Below, one piece after another: positions 44,125 through 53,384 of a stretch of DNA of 64,000 bases. Numbering within the stretch: the stretch's first letter is position 1; every line of letters begins with the position of its first letter. The DNA is from Amylostereum areolatum (Eukaryota; Basidiomycota; Agaricomycetes; Russulales; Stereaceae): NCBI GenBank assembly GCA_012932865.1, contig SAXG01000017.1, positions 806,001 through 870,000 on the forward strand, given 5' to 3'. The translations under genes were made by a program, and so were the position numbers. The notes under the pieces are model-generated. The model did no database searches. It was not told where the DNA came from and worked only from the letters and a program-made list of their open reading frames with translations.

Positions 44125-47100
44125 ATGTCCGACTCTATCCCCAAAATCGACGCTCTCACCGGCCACAACTACAAGGACTGGTCCAACGAGGTGCTGGCCT
44201 GGCTCCAGACCAAGGGCTGGGACGCTGTAGTGCTGGGGGAGACGTCCAAGCCGGCGGATACTGCTGCTGCCGCCCTCAAGGAGTACACCTCGATCTGCTC
44301 CAAGGCTGGGGGTGCGATTTACCTCCTCATCTCCAAGGACCAGCGAGGTCCTGTGGACGACCTTAGGCGCGACGCCCCTGCTATGTGGACGAAGCTCGAG
44401 GCGTTGCACGTCAAGAAGGCGCCTGGCGCGCGCTTCAACGCGTATGACGACCTCTTCAATGTCCGCAAGAAGGAGGACGAGTCCCTGCTCGCTATGGCGA
44501 CGCGAGTGGACGATGCTATGCGTCGCATTCGCTCGCTTCGCCCTGCGTCTCTCACCCTCGAGGAGCTCGACAAGGAGCTCACCACCATGGCGTACATCCG
44601 CGCCCTGCCCTCGGAGTACTCCTCCTTCGTCTCCTCCCTCCTCCTGCTCGAGAAGCTCGACCCCGACAGCGTCAAGGACGCGTTTGTGCGCGAGGAGACC
44701 AACAGGGAGCGCAACCCCGAGTTCTTCAAGCCGGACGCCTCGTCTGCGCTCAGTGCGTCGTCCTCTGGCGCGTCTGGCAAGGCCAAGGGGCAGTCCTCGC
44801 GTCCACGTCTCACTTGCGTGTTCTGCAAGAAGAGCGGGCACGAGGAGAAGACCTGCTACCAGAAGCAGATCAAGGACCTGCGTTCTCGCCTTGGGGACAA
44901 GGCCAACGCCGCGTCGTCGTCGTCTGACGGCTTCAACCCTGCTGGCGAACACGCTGGCAGCGCTGCATCCGCAAGTGTCGCTCCTTCCGACCCCCTCTCG
45001 CCGCTGCAGCTCGATGCTGACGTCGATTGGAATGCAGACACCGGCGCCACGTCTCATATGACCCCGCATCGCCACTTCTTCGCCTCCTACCGTCCCCTTC
45101 GCACGCCCATTTGCCTCGCAGACGGAAAGACGGTGTACAGTGCAGGAGTCGGCTCAGTGGTGTTCAATCCGGTTGTAGCAGGAAAGGCGCAGGGCGCCGT
45201 CGAGTTTACTAGAGTCCTCCATGTTCCCCATCTTCGCAATAATCTCCTCTCTGTCCTCTACCTTGCGAAGCATAAGGCGTTCGTCGTCACCATCAAGGGG
45301 AGCCGCGTCTCTTTCGCTAAGGACGGCGCAGTGTGGTTCACTGCAACGATCAACGACGCGAACACCGCCTATCTCGATGGTTCCACCTCTACAGCGTCGC
45401 ACTACGCCCTATCCACCGCGCTCGCCGCCTCTACGCCTCTCGACGCGTCCCTATGGCACCGCCGCCTTGCGCACTTCAACCACACCGGTCTCCAGCGCAT
45501 AGTGCGGGAGAACCCCGTCACTGGTCTCGTCTTCAACTCGTTAGAGAAGCCCGACCCTATCTGCGAGCCCTGCCTCGCTGGCAAGATGCATGCCGACCCG
45601 TTCCCCTCCTCTGCCACCGTCTACACAAAGCGCCTCGCCCTCGTCCACTCCGACCTGCATGGCCCGCTTCCAGTCCGCACCGCCTCTGGCTATCGCTACT
45701 GGGTCCTCTACATCGACGCCGCCTCGCGTTTCTACGCCGTCTACCTGCTTCGCAAGAAGTCGGAGCAGTACGAAGCGTTCAAGGACTTCAAAGCGTGGGC
45801 CGAGAAGCAGACAGGCGAGAAGCTGCTCGCGCTGCAGGACGACAAGGGGGGCGAATACATGGGTCGCAACATGGACGAGTTCTGTTCGCTGCACGGGATC
45901 GAGCGCCGTCATACGACGCGCAATTGCCCTCAGCAGAACGGCGTAGCGGAGCGTGCAAATCGCACCATTGAGGAGGGCGTCACCGCGATGCTTGCGGAGT
46001 CCGGCCTGCCTGCGTCTTTCTGGGGAGAAGCGCTCAGTGCCTACATCCACGTCCGCAATCGCCTTCCCACCGCCGCTATCAAGGCGCACACCACGCCCTT
46101 CGAGCTCTGGCACGGGTCCAAGCCGGATGTGAGTCGTCTGCGCGTGTGGGGATGCACCGCGTACGTCCACATCCAGCACGACAAGCGCAAGGGCCTGCAG
46201 CCGCACATGGTGAAGGCCGCCTTCATCGGGTACCCGGAGGGGTACAAAGGCTGGAAGTTCTGGGACCCTATAGCGAAGAAGGTCATCATTTGCGAGCGCG
46301 CCGACTTTGACGAGCGCGATTTCCCTCGCTCCAGGCTCAACAAGCCGCTCCTGCCCTCGCCTTCCGCTCCCCTCTTCCCTCCTCCGCCTCCATCGGAGCC
46401 TGCTCCCTCTCAGCCGGTGCTGGATGCCGGGGGAGACGACAACTCGTCCTCTGCTGAGCAAGACGAGCCTGATCTGCCTCCAGCTCCGCCTGCTGATGAG
46501 CACGAGCATGATGTCGATCAGGATGCGGCCGATCCCGCTCCTGCGCCGCCTGCAGCCGATCCTGCACCTCCCTCTCCACATGCGGGTCCTTCGCGGCCTG
46601 CTCCTCGAGGGAGGAAGCGCGCCGCCTCGCCCACCGGTCCTCTGCACCGTAGCACGCGCGACGCCGTGGTCAAGGCGCGATCGAACAGCTGGCAGCCTCA
46701 GCCAGTGCCCTCCAAGGCGAAGGTGCGCGAGCCGCTTCCTGCAGTCGAATCCGACGAGGAGGACGCTCATAGCGACTCTCCTGAGCCGTGGGCGAATGAC
46801 GACGTCTACTTTGCGCAGGAGACACCTGAGGCCGCCTTTGCCATCCATACCGCCCTCGAGACCGCCCTGCTATCCGCAGACGGCGAGCCGCTCTCCTACA
46901 GGCAGGCTATGCAGCGTCCGGACGCGGAAATGTGGCTTGCAGCGTGCAGAGAGGAGCTCGACGCGCATGCAGCCAATGGCACCTGGGCTATCGCCTCTCT
47001 CCCTCCTGGCGCGCACGCTGTCGCATCGCGCTGGGTATTCAAGGTCAAGCGCAAGGAGGACGGCTCCATCGAGCGCTACAAGGCGCGCGTCGTCGCCAAG

Positions 47101-48444
47101 GGCTTTGCCCAGCGTCCTGGCTTCGACTACTTCGAGACCTTCGCTCCCACTGCCAAGTTCCAGGCCATTCGCACTGTCCTTGCCCTCGCCGCCGTCGAGG
47201 ATCTCCACCTGCGCTCCATCGACATCTCCCATGCCTTCATCAATGGCGACCTCGATGCGGAGGTCTACATGAAGCAGCCTGAGGGCTTCGAGGAGGGTCC
47301 TCCTGGCGCGGTCTGCAAGCTGCAGAAGTCGATCTACGGCCTCAAGCAGGCCGCTCGCCTGTGGAAGATCAAGCTGATGGAGGTCCTGTGCGACAAGATG
47401 GGATTCCGCTGCATCTACAGCGACGCGTCAATCTACGTGCTCCAGCGCGACGCTGTGCGCGTTCTCCTCCCTGTCTTCGTTGACGATGGGACCTTAGCGT
47501 CGAATTCGGAGCCTGTTCTCGACGAGATCATCGCCACTCTTCGCACGCACTTCAAGCTGCGAGATCTCGGCCCCACCTCCTTCCTCCTCGGCATCCACAT
47601 CACTCGAGACCGCTCTCTGCGCACCCTCTTCCTCTCCCAGCGCCAGTACATCGTCGACACGCTTGCACGCTACAACCATGCCGACTGCCACCCTGTCACC
47701 ACGCCCATGCTTCCTGGCTCGCGTCTGACGAAGGCTATGTCGCCCCAGAACGCGTCGGAGCACGCATTCATGCAGAAGGTGCCCTATGGCAGCGCCGTCG
47801 GCTCCCTGCTCTACATCGCGACTGCTACCCGTCCAGACATCGCCTACACCGTCTCCAACCTGTGCCGCTTCATCTCGGACCCAGGTCCTCAGCATTGGCG
47901 CGCCGTCCAGCATCTGTTCAAGTACCTCCAGGGTACGAAGGACTTGAAGCTCGTGTACAGGCCGAGCGACGACTCCGAGCTGTTCACCACCTTCACGGAC
48001 TCGGACCACGGCGGAAACGTCGACAATGGCCGCTCCACAGGCGGGTATCTCGTCCGCATTGGTTCTGGCGCTGTCAGCTGGAGCTCTCGCCTCCAATCGC
48101 TCGTCGCACAGTCGACGACCGAGGCGGAGTACATTGCTGCCGTCGAGGCTGGCAAGGAGATCGTCTGGATGCGCAACCTGCTCTCTGAGTTTGGATACAC
48201 AGTCGAGGGCGCGTCGCTCCTGTACTCGGACAATCAGTCGTCTATCAACGTCTCGAAGAATCCCGAGCATCATGGACGCATGAAGCACCTCGACCTGCGC
48301 TTCTACTGGCTGCGAGACGAAGTGGAAGCCGGCCGGATTGTTCTCAAGTTTGTGGGGACAAACGAGATGCCGGCCGACATCCTGACGAAGGCGCTGCCTC
48401 GGGAGCGCGTTGTGCGCTGCAGGGAGATGATGGGACTCGAGTAG
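44125..48444 (+). CDS. Co1 Gag-Pol polyprotein, 1439 residues, intact
   Basis: The start is the ATG of MSDSIPKIDALTGHNYKDWS, chosen because homologous Gag begins here. Domains: UBN2-type Gag (about 20-190); zinc knuckle CVFCKKSGHEEKTC (about 231); protease DTGATSHM (about 304); GAG-pre-integrase with HRRLAHFNH (about 450) and CEPCLAGK; integrase core with HSDLHG (about 507), DDKGGEY (about 571) and NGVAERANR (about 610); Pro-rich linker; RT with FVDDG (about 1118) in place of the common YVDD; RNase H with TFTDSDHGG (about 1288) and STTEAEYIA. Copia order (integrase before RT) is clear. No stop or frameshift is seen. Confidence 0.96.
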   Translation: MSDSIPKIDALTGHNYKDWSNEVLAWLQTKGWDAVVLGETSKPADTAAAALKEYTSICSKAGGAIYLLISKDQRGPVDDLRRDAPAMWTKLEALHVKKAPGARFNAYDDLFNVRKKEDESLLAMATRVDDAMRRIRSLRPASLTLEELDKELTTMAYIRALPSEYSSFVSSLLLLEKLDPDSVKDAFVREETNRERNPEFFKPDASSALSASSSGASGKAKGQSSRPRLTCVFCKKSGHEEKTCYQKQIKDLRSRLGDKANAASSSSDGFNPAGEHAGSAASASVAPSDPLSPLQLDADVDWNADTGATSHMTPHRHFFASYRPLRTPICLADGKTVYSAGVGSVVFNPVVAGKAQGAVEFTRVLHVPHLRNNLLSVLYLAKHKAFVVTIKGSRVSFAKDGAVWFTATINDANTAYLDGSTSTASHYALSTALAASTPLDASLWHRRLAHFNHTGLQRIVRENPVTGLVFNSLEKPDPICEPCLAGKMHADPFPSSATVYTKRLALVHSDLHGPLPVRTASGYRYWVLYIDAASRFYAVYLLRKKSEQYEAFKDFKAWAEKQTGEKLLALQDDKGGEYMGRNMDEFCSLHGIERRHTTRNCPQQNGVAERANRTIEEGVTAMLAESGLPASFWGEALSAYIHVRNRLPTAAIKAHTTPFELWHGSKPDVSRLRVWGCTAYVHIQHDKRKGLQPHMVKAAFIGYPEGYKGWKFWDPIAKKVIICERADFDERDFPRSRLNKPLLPSPSAPLFPPPPPSEPAPSQPVLDAGGDDNSSSAEQDEPDLPPAPPADEHEHDVDQDAADPAPAPPAADPAPPSPHAGPSRPAPRGRKRAASPTGPLHRSTRDAVVKARSNSWQPQPVPSKAKVREPLPAVESDEEDAHSDSPEPWANDDVYFAQETPEAAFAIHTALETALLSADGEPLSYRQAMQRPDAEMWLAACREELDAHAANGTWAIASLPPGAHAVASRWVFKVKRKEDGSIERYKARVVAKGFAQRPGFDYFETFAPTAKFQAIRTVLALAAVEDLHLRSIDISHAFINGDLDAEVYMKQPEGFEEGPPGAVCKLQKSIYGLKQAARLWKIKLMEVLCDKMGFRCIYSDASIYVLQRDAVRVLLPVFVDDGTLASNSEPVLDEIIATLRTHFKLRDLGPTSFLLGIHITRDRSLRTLFLSQRQYIVDTLARYNHADCHPVTTPMLPGSRLTKAMSPQNASEHAFMQKVPYGSAVGSLLYIATATRPDIAYTVSNLCRFISDPGPQHWRAVQHLFKYLQGTKDLKLVYRPSDDSELFTTFTDSDHGGNVDNGRSTGGYLVRIGSGAVSWSSRLQSLVAQSTTEAEYIAAVEAGKEIVWMRNLLSEFGYTVEGASLLYSDNQSSINVSKNPEHHGRMKHLDLRFYWLRDEVEAGRIVLKFVGTNEMPADILTKALPRERVVRCREMMGLE

Positions 48445-48463
48445 GCGTCTCATCACGGGGGAG

Positions 48464-48911
48464 TGTTGAAGATATTCCTTTATGTCTGATTTCTACGCCT
48501 TTATTCCGTTCTATCTCCATTCTATTCGCTTCTATTCCGCTCCATTCACCCTATTATCGCGTCATTCCGCATCTATACCCTCACATGCCCTCTCCACTTC
48601 ACCCACTGTTCGCTATTGTACTGTACTTACTGTAGTTCAGCCCGAGCCTTCCCTAGCTTCAGTTTCGAGTTAGTTACCGCTTTAGGTCGATTCTCGGCTT
48701 ATTCCGAGTTTCCTCCCACGCTCCATGGCCTCTACCTGCAGCCACACGCGTCTGCTCCTCCTCAGTCGCTCATTCTGTGCTGCAGGTATGCCCTTTGCTT
48801 GTTTCTGTCTTGTTTCTCAGTCGCTCATTCTGTGCTGCAGCAATCCACTGTTTGTGTCAGTTCTGAGCGTCCCTAGCTAGTTGGCTAGCCCCTTCAACTG
48901 CGACTTCAACA
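48464..48911 (+). repeat. Co1 3' LTR (448 bp)
   Basis: Preceded by the purine tract CGGGGGAG. Matches the 5' LTR. Confidence 0.95.
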
Positions 48912-48916
48912 TTAAG

Positions 48917-49191
48917 AGGAGGTTCTTATTTAGAACAGTCCTGTATCTACAAAGAGAACGAGCTGGGGAATAGCTCGTTCGTTGAGCCTCCTTTTATAAG
49001 AAAGGAGATCGAGTAAATATATGTACATTTAGTAACGGTCGCAGCAGGTATCCGTGGGGACGCGACTGGGGCACAGTCGTGGCTGCGTCGTCGAGATGGT
49101 TATGAGCTGGGGCACAGTCGTAATCCGTTGTTTAGCGACGTCCTTCCTTATAAGGCAATAGGAAATGGAATACCTTGATCGAGTTGTAACA
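48917..49191 (-). repeat. GyC 5' LTR, outer part
   Basis: Carries the TATA box and the transcript-start motif (AGAACGAGCT on + at 48955-48964). Ends TTGTAACA, followed by GAGGG. Confidence 0.92.
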
Positions 49192-49196
49192 GAGGG

Positions 49197-50087
49197 TGTG
49201 CGTGCATGGAGGCACACGTGGATGGCGCGTGGGGAATGCACAGGGGAGGGAGCACATTGAGGGTGGGGGGTGGGGGTGTTGAGGGCGAGTACAAGTGCTG
49301 AGGACCCGGGCATGGATGTGGTGTCGAGAGTGGGGTGTGCCCATTGCGATGGGCACGCGTGCGTTGCAGACACTGGCACACAGGTATTGAGCACATGAGT
49401 GTGTGGGCGAGGGCATTGAAGGTGTGCAGGCACACGGGCACGTGGACACGTATGTGTAGAGGGTGCGTGGGTGGTAACATATCGTAGATACTACACACGC
49501 GATCACTATGTATGTAGGGGCTTCGGAAGGGTGTGCCTGGCGCATGATCGTGCGACGGCTGGGCGGTGGCAGCAGTAGCAGCAGAGGTGGCGGTGGCAGA
49601 GGTGGCAAATTGGTGTGATAGAAGGGGGATGGGGAAAGAAGGGGGGTGCATGGGCGCACAGCTTGAGGGTGTGGGTGCAGGCGCAAGCATCAAGGGTAAG
49701 GGCGCAGGCGTGCGCAGAGGTTAGTGGCGAGGATACGCGAGGTGCGGGTGGCTTGAGGGCCTGGGCCTGGGTGGCTTGAGGGCCTGGGTGGCTTGAGGGT
49801 GCGCAGCCGTGGTCATTGAGGGCATGGGCGTGGAGGGCTCGAGGGCGTGGAAGGCTTGAGGGTGTGGAGAGCTTGAGGGTTTGAGCGTGGGGGGCTCAAG
49901 GGCACGGGTGTGAAGGGCTGCAGGGCGTAGGTGCAGACGGCTTGAGGACGCGCAGGCACAGTCATTGAGGGGGGAGAAAGGTGGGCGTGGAGGGAGGGCG
50001 GGCGGTGCGTGGGTGAGCGGGCGCGTAGGCCAGCGGAGGTGGTAGAGGCGGTGGAGGGTGTGCAAGGAGAGTGTGCAAAGGGGAGAG
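49197..50087 (+). repeat. G-rich array, right part
   Basis: Degenerate units such as GGCTTGAGGGCCTGGG and GTGGAGGGCTTGAGGG, continuing 33890-34177. Strong G over C. Antisense frames here are low-complexity. Confidence 0.7.
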
Positions 50088-50296
50088 TGTTGAAATAAGG
50101 CTAAGCCCTGGCCTGTTGCACACAATCAGAGCTCAGTGATATCCTCTATATCAACTACCAACCTGTTCCCGCTATCGGACAGGTAGCTCAGTTGGTTAGG
50201 GCACCCTTCTAGAATATGGGAGGTCCTAGGGTCAATCCCCAGCCAGTCCACTTTGTGTTTCACTTTATGACTGAAGGTCCCTCTGTGTTTTCAACA
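50088..50296 (+). mobile_element. tRNA-bearing mini-LTR element, copy 2 (209 bp)
   Basis: Target duplication GAGAG at 50083-50087 and 50297-50301. Same ends and length as the copies at 38584 and 53128, in opposite orientation. Confidence 0.92.
50177..50250 (+). tRNA. tRNA-like gene inside mini-element copy 2
   Basis: 74 nt in the same fold as copy 1, but the D arm has GGGC for GAGC and the T arm reads CTAGG-GTCAATC, which weakens the B box. A TTTT run near the element end (50289-50292) could end Pol III transcription. Confidence 0.62.
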
Positions 50297-50301
50297 GAGA
50301 G

Positions 50302-50500
50302 ATGGGTGGGCACGGAGGTGTATTGGGTGTGTGGGCATGGGCAAGAGTGAGGGCAGGAGTGGCGATGGTGTCGTCACTATGAGTGATGACACCGCCGCTG
50401 AAGCGAGGAAGGCGGGCGAGGAAGGTGGTGGAGGCGGTAGAGGCGGTGGTGGCAACGGCAGCGGACGATGAGGATGAGGATGAGGATGAAAAAAAAGGTG
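50302..50500 (+). repeat. G-rich array with hairpin 50367-50393
   Basis: The hairpin GGTGTCGTCACT-ATG-AGTGATGACACC lies in G-rich sequence that ends in GAGGATGAGGATGAGG repeats. Confidence 0.6.
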
Positions 50501-50755
50501 ACAAGTCACCAGAACCCAGATATCCCACAGGTCTGATGACACAGCAACCAATCAGAGTACCTGGACCGGCACACCGGCTGGCCACGGGTATTCAACGGGT
50601 ACCTTTACAGGTTACCTGTTGTCTGAAATGGCCTACTCGTACTCTCACGGGTATTTCGGCAATGGATACTCGTATCCACGGATGCCGATACCTGTAGATG
50701 TGCCTGACGAGTACTTGAATGGGTACTCACGAGTTTTTATACTCATGAAGAGCTC
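50500..50755 (+). repeat. Short degenerate repeats around ACGGGTATTC
   Basis: GGGTAYTC and TACTCGTA motifs recur several times between 50580 and 50740 in both orientations. No gene seen. Confidence 0.4.
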
Positions 50756-51000
50756 TGGTTGAAGGTGCGAGGGTGGGTGAAGGTGTTGGTGTGCGCAGAG
50801 AGGGCACGGATGCGGGCGCGCATTGACGGAGACAAGTGCACCTAGGTGTCAAGGGCACAGACGCGCGGATGTTGATGGTGTTGATGGCACGGGTGCTTCG
50901 ACGGACAGGTGACAAGAGGACAAGAAGGGAAAGGTGGAGGAAGACGAGTTGATGATGTGTCACATCTCAGCACTTGCTGAGGTGCCAGTCGCTCATATAC
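50755..51000 (+). repeat. G-rich array
   Basis: GTGCGAGGGTGGGTG-like units left of the hairpin at 51016. Confidence 0.5.
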
Positions 51001-51015
51001 GTGGCTTGGTGAGAT

Positions 51016-51067
51016 CATGACATATTTTCTGCTTGCATTCTGAAATGCGAGCAGAAAATACATCATG
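51016..51067. repeat. 52-bp hairpin
   Basis: CATGACATATTTTCTGCT pairs with AGCAGAAAATACATCATG with few mismatches. Sequence to the right (51070-51400) is C-rich. Confidence 0.82.
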
Positions 51068-51406
51068 TTCTTGGCAGCCTCTCCCTCACCCTTTCCCCCT
51101 TCTTCTCCCTCACCGTATCCCCCTCCTTCCCCCCTCTCGCCTACTCACCCGCCCGCTTGCTCACCTGCACACTTGCTCACTCAAATGCTAGAAGTGCACG
51201 CACATGCCTGAACTCGTGCTCAGCCGCTCCCATGCACTGAACGACCTTCTGTAGGCAGGCCGGTGACTCCGCTCTCTCCTTCACTCACATCTCCCACCCT
51301 CGCCCTTGCCTTCGGTGTCGCTGTTGCCTACTGCCCTCACTCACCACCCTCGCCCACCACCATCACTCACTACCCACCCTCCGCTCCCCGACGTCGAGCA
51401 CGCTCA

Positions 51407-51522
51407 GGCAAGAATGCCATCAACTGCTGCACATGATTGATGGCATTCTCGCCTCCACATGCTATAATGTTTTCTGGAGCCCGCTTTCATTAAGCGGGCT
51501 CTGGAAAACATCATAGCATGTG
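51407..51522. repeat. Two adjacent hairpins
   Basis: At 51407-51453, GAATGCCATCA pairs with TGATGGCATTC. At 51456-51522, CACATGCTAT, ATGTTTTC and GAGCCCGCTT pair with AAGCGGGCTC, GAAAACAT and ATAGCATGTG. Confidence 0.82.
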
Positions 51523-51839
51523 CATGTATGTGTCCACTGCCCCCGTATGCACACACGCCTGTCCACAATGCACCCGCCCATGCTCAACGTGCCCGCCCGT
51601 AACGCCCACACCCGCTCACAACCCGCAGGCCCACAATGCCTGCACGCAACCTGCACACTCGTTGTGCAACTCTGCACCTGCTTGACGTGCACTCACCGCC
51701 ACGTGCCACACCCTCACTGCCACGTGCCCACCACCTGTCTTCTGCCCTCTATCCTCACGTCAAATGGCACACCCGCACGCGCACTCCCACGCTCAATGCA
51801 CCCATCCACGCTCAACGCACTTGCATGCAACCCGCACGC
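51523..51839 (+). repeat. C-rich array, left part
   Basis: Units like CACGCTCAACGCACC and CCGCCCGTAACGCC. Continues at 52146 after the solo LTR. Confidence 0.55.
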
Positions 51840-52145
51840 TGTCAAGAATAACTGACTAAGGAATGCATCCAATAGCCTTCTAAGTCGTGACACAGGCAGT
51901 GGCTCAGAGGAAGGGGAAATCGGGGAACAAGGGAGAAACAGTACATTACACTCTAAGCTAGTAAAGACTAGGAGGAAAGACTAAGGAACTAGATACATGC
52001 AGGCCAGCTATATATACCAGAGAGGGGATGTGCACAGACCAAGGGGCACATCAGTGATGCCATCAAAGGAGATTGATCTACAGGTGTGAGATCAGATAGC
52101 ACGAGAAAGTAGTGAAAAAGCGGAGCAAAAGGGCGAGCTGTGACA
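51840..52145 (-). repeat. LTR-F solo LTR, copy 1 (306 bp)
   Basis: TGTCAAGAAT ... GAGCTGTGACA with target duplication CACGC at 51835-51839 and 52146-52150. Matches 58554-58859 in the other orientation. A TATATATA box is present. No full element of this family is in the window. Confidence 0.9.
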
Positions 52146-52620
52146 CACGCCCGCATGCCTGCCACACGCTCAGAACACGAGTGAGTCCCCTTCACCTGCA
52201 CCTGTACATTGCACTCTCGCCCGCGCCACCTCGCTCCCTCACCTTGCGCCTGCGGAGCATGCTCTCACCCTCACCCTCGCCTGCGCTCATGCCTTCACCC
52301 ACGCTCCTCCATGCCCTCGCCCGTACCTCTTTCCCTCGCCCGCACCTCTTGCCCTCGCCCGCACCTCTCACCCTCGCCCTTTCCAGCATACCCTGCCCTC
52401 TTCCTCGCCATCTCCCGCCCTCACCCGCACCTACGGTCCATGTCCGTGCCACCTCTTGCCCACCCATGCCCTCCTCCGTCTTGTGGAGTCGGGCGGGGAT
52501 GTCATCACTCACGCAAGTGGTGTCATCCTCGCCTGCTTGCATCCGCTACTTTGCCCCCGCCTTCGCGTCGTGCCCATGACTTCACGCCCGGCCACCATTG
52601 CCCGCGCATTGCGCGGGCAC
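52146..52620 (+). repeat. C-rich array, right part
   Basis: Repeats of CTCGCCCGCACCTCT and CCCTCACC. A short inverted repeat at about 52498-52527 (GATGTCATCACT ... AAGTGGTGTCATC) resembles the hairpin at 50367. Confidence 0.6.
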
Positions 52621-53122
52621 ATTAGTTGGGAGTGTATGTGTCATTCAAGCATTGTCAACATGGGTGAAGGGACCAGGATGCAGGAAGAGCGGGGGCGGGG
52701 GCGGCCTGTATGAGAAGACTAGGTGGGGACAAGGGTGAAGGAAGGATGAGGGGGTGCGTGCGTGTCGAACAAAACTCGGTGGTTGCCAGGTGGTTGTCTG
52801 AGGAGAGCATCAACAGGAGTGAGATTTATATAGTTCGAAAAAATTTGACCGAGACTGTAGCCAAGAAGAATAGAAGAATAGAGATATTCCTGTGTAATCA
52901 AATGTCTGTGTTAAGACTGTATGAGATGGAGAGGAAAGAACCTATGTAGGGTGGAATGGTTGTGGGACCCGCCTTATTGACAGTTGTAAGAAAATTTGTA
53001 GGAAACCTTCACAAAAAATGTAGTAGGGGTTGTATATAAGTGTACAAGTTGATATAAATCGGATTGTATCGGATTAACCCTAACCTTAACCGTCTGAGTG
53101 TCACAAATCGTCGTGCCTCTCC
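52621..53122. other. Spacer, no gene; telomere-like 53074-53092
   Basis: No supported frame. AACCCTAACCTTAACC near 53076-53091 resembles degenerate telomere repeats but is too short to mean much. Confidence 0.4.
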
Positions 53123-53127
53123 CAAAA

Positions 53128-53336
53128 TGTTGAAAACACAGAGGGACCTTCAGTCATAAAGTGAAACACAAAGTGGACTGGCCGGGGATTGAACCCAGGA
53201 CCTCCCATATTCTAGAAGGGTGCTCTAACCAACTGAGCTACCTGTCCGATAGTGGGAACAGGTTGGTAGTTGATATAGAGAATATCACCGAGCTCTGATT
53301 GTGTGCAACAGGCCAGGGCTTAGCCTTATTTCAACA
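53128..53336 (-). mobile_element. tRNA-bearing mini-LTR element, copy 3 (209 bp)
   Basis: Target duplication CAAAA at 53123-53127 and 53337-53341. Nearly identical to copy 1. Confidence 0.92.
53174..53247 (-). tRNA. tRNA-like gene inside mini-element copy 3
   Basis: 74 nt. Acceptor GGACAGG/CCAGTCC with one A-A mismatch, intact D and T arms, intact A and B boxes, anticodon position AGA. The best preserved of the three. Confidence 0.72.
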
Positions 53337-53384
53337 CAAAATTGATGATATAATAAATGTTCCCAGAGAAACTGTAATAGACGA

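Larger units (their letters stand above)
42970..48911 (+). mobile_element. Co1, intact Ty1/Copia retrotransposon (5.9 kb)
   Basis: Two 448-bp LTRs differ at about 2 positions. The target duplication TTAAG lies at 42965-42969 and 48912-48916, and the element sits inside the GyC 5' LTR. One uninterrupted gag-pol frame is present. All features fit a young, possibly still active element. Confidence 0.96.
34178..49191 (-). mobile_element. GyC, Ty3/Gypsy chromovirus with extra 3' frames, split by Copia
   Basis: The ends TGTTAAGG and TTGTAACA are flanked by GAGGG at 34173-34177 and 49192-49196. Removing the Copia at 42970-48911 and one TTAAG leaves an element of about 9.1 kb with 471-bp LTRs differing at about five positions. 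Minus-strand order: gag, protease, RT/RNase H, integrase, chromodomain, then about 1.9 kb of further frames before the 3' LTR. Stops in pol and a 209-bp insertion at 38584-38792 make it non-autonomous now. Confidence 0.92.

Noticed and set aside
45541..46848. 435-codon minus-strand open frame inside Copia
   Set aside because: It is the antisense of the conserved integrase-RT frame. GC-rich codon bias leaves the opposite strand open, and the same shadow appears at 29868-31091.
46307..47272. 321-codon + frame overlapping Copia RT, repeated at 29444-30409
   Set aside because: Out-of-frame reading of the Copia linker and RT, Ser/Arg/Pro-rich and conserved only because the true frame is.
44041..48456. 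Other long antisense frames in Copia (44041-45075, 47494-48456)
   Set aside because: They lie fully within the Copia CDS, with no domain and no start context.
50177..50250. Treating the tRNA-like genes as ordinary host tRNAs
   Set aside because: All three lie at the same position in a 209-bp unit with target duplications, so they move with the element.
52112..52625. 130-155 codon frames
   Set aside because: C-rich array; Pro/Ser/Leu repeats.
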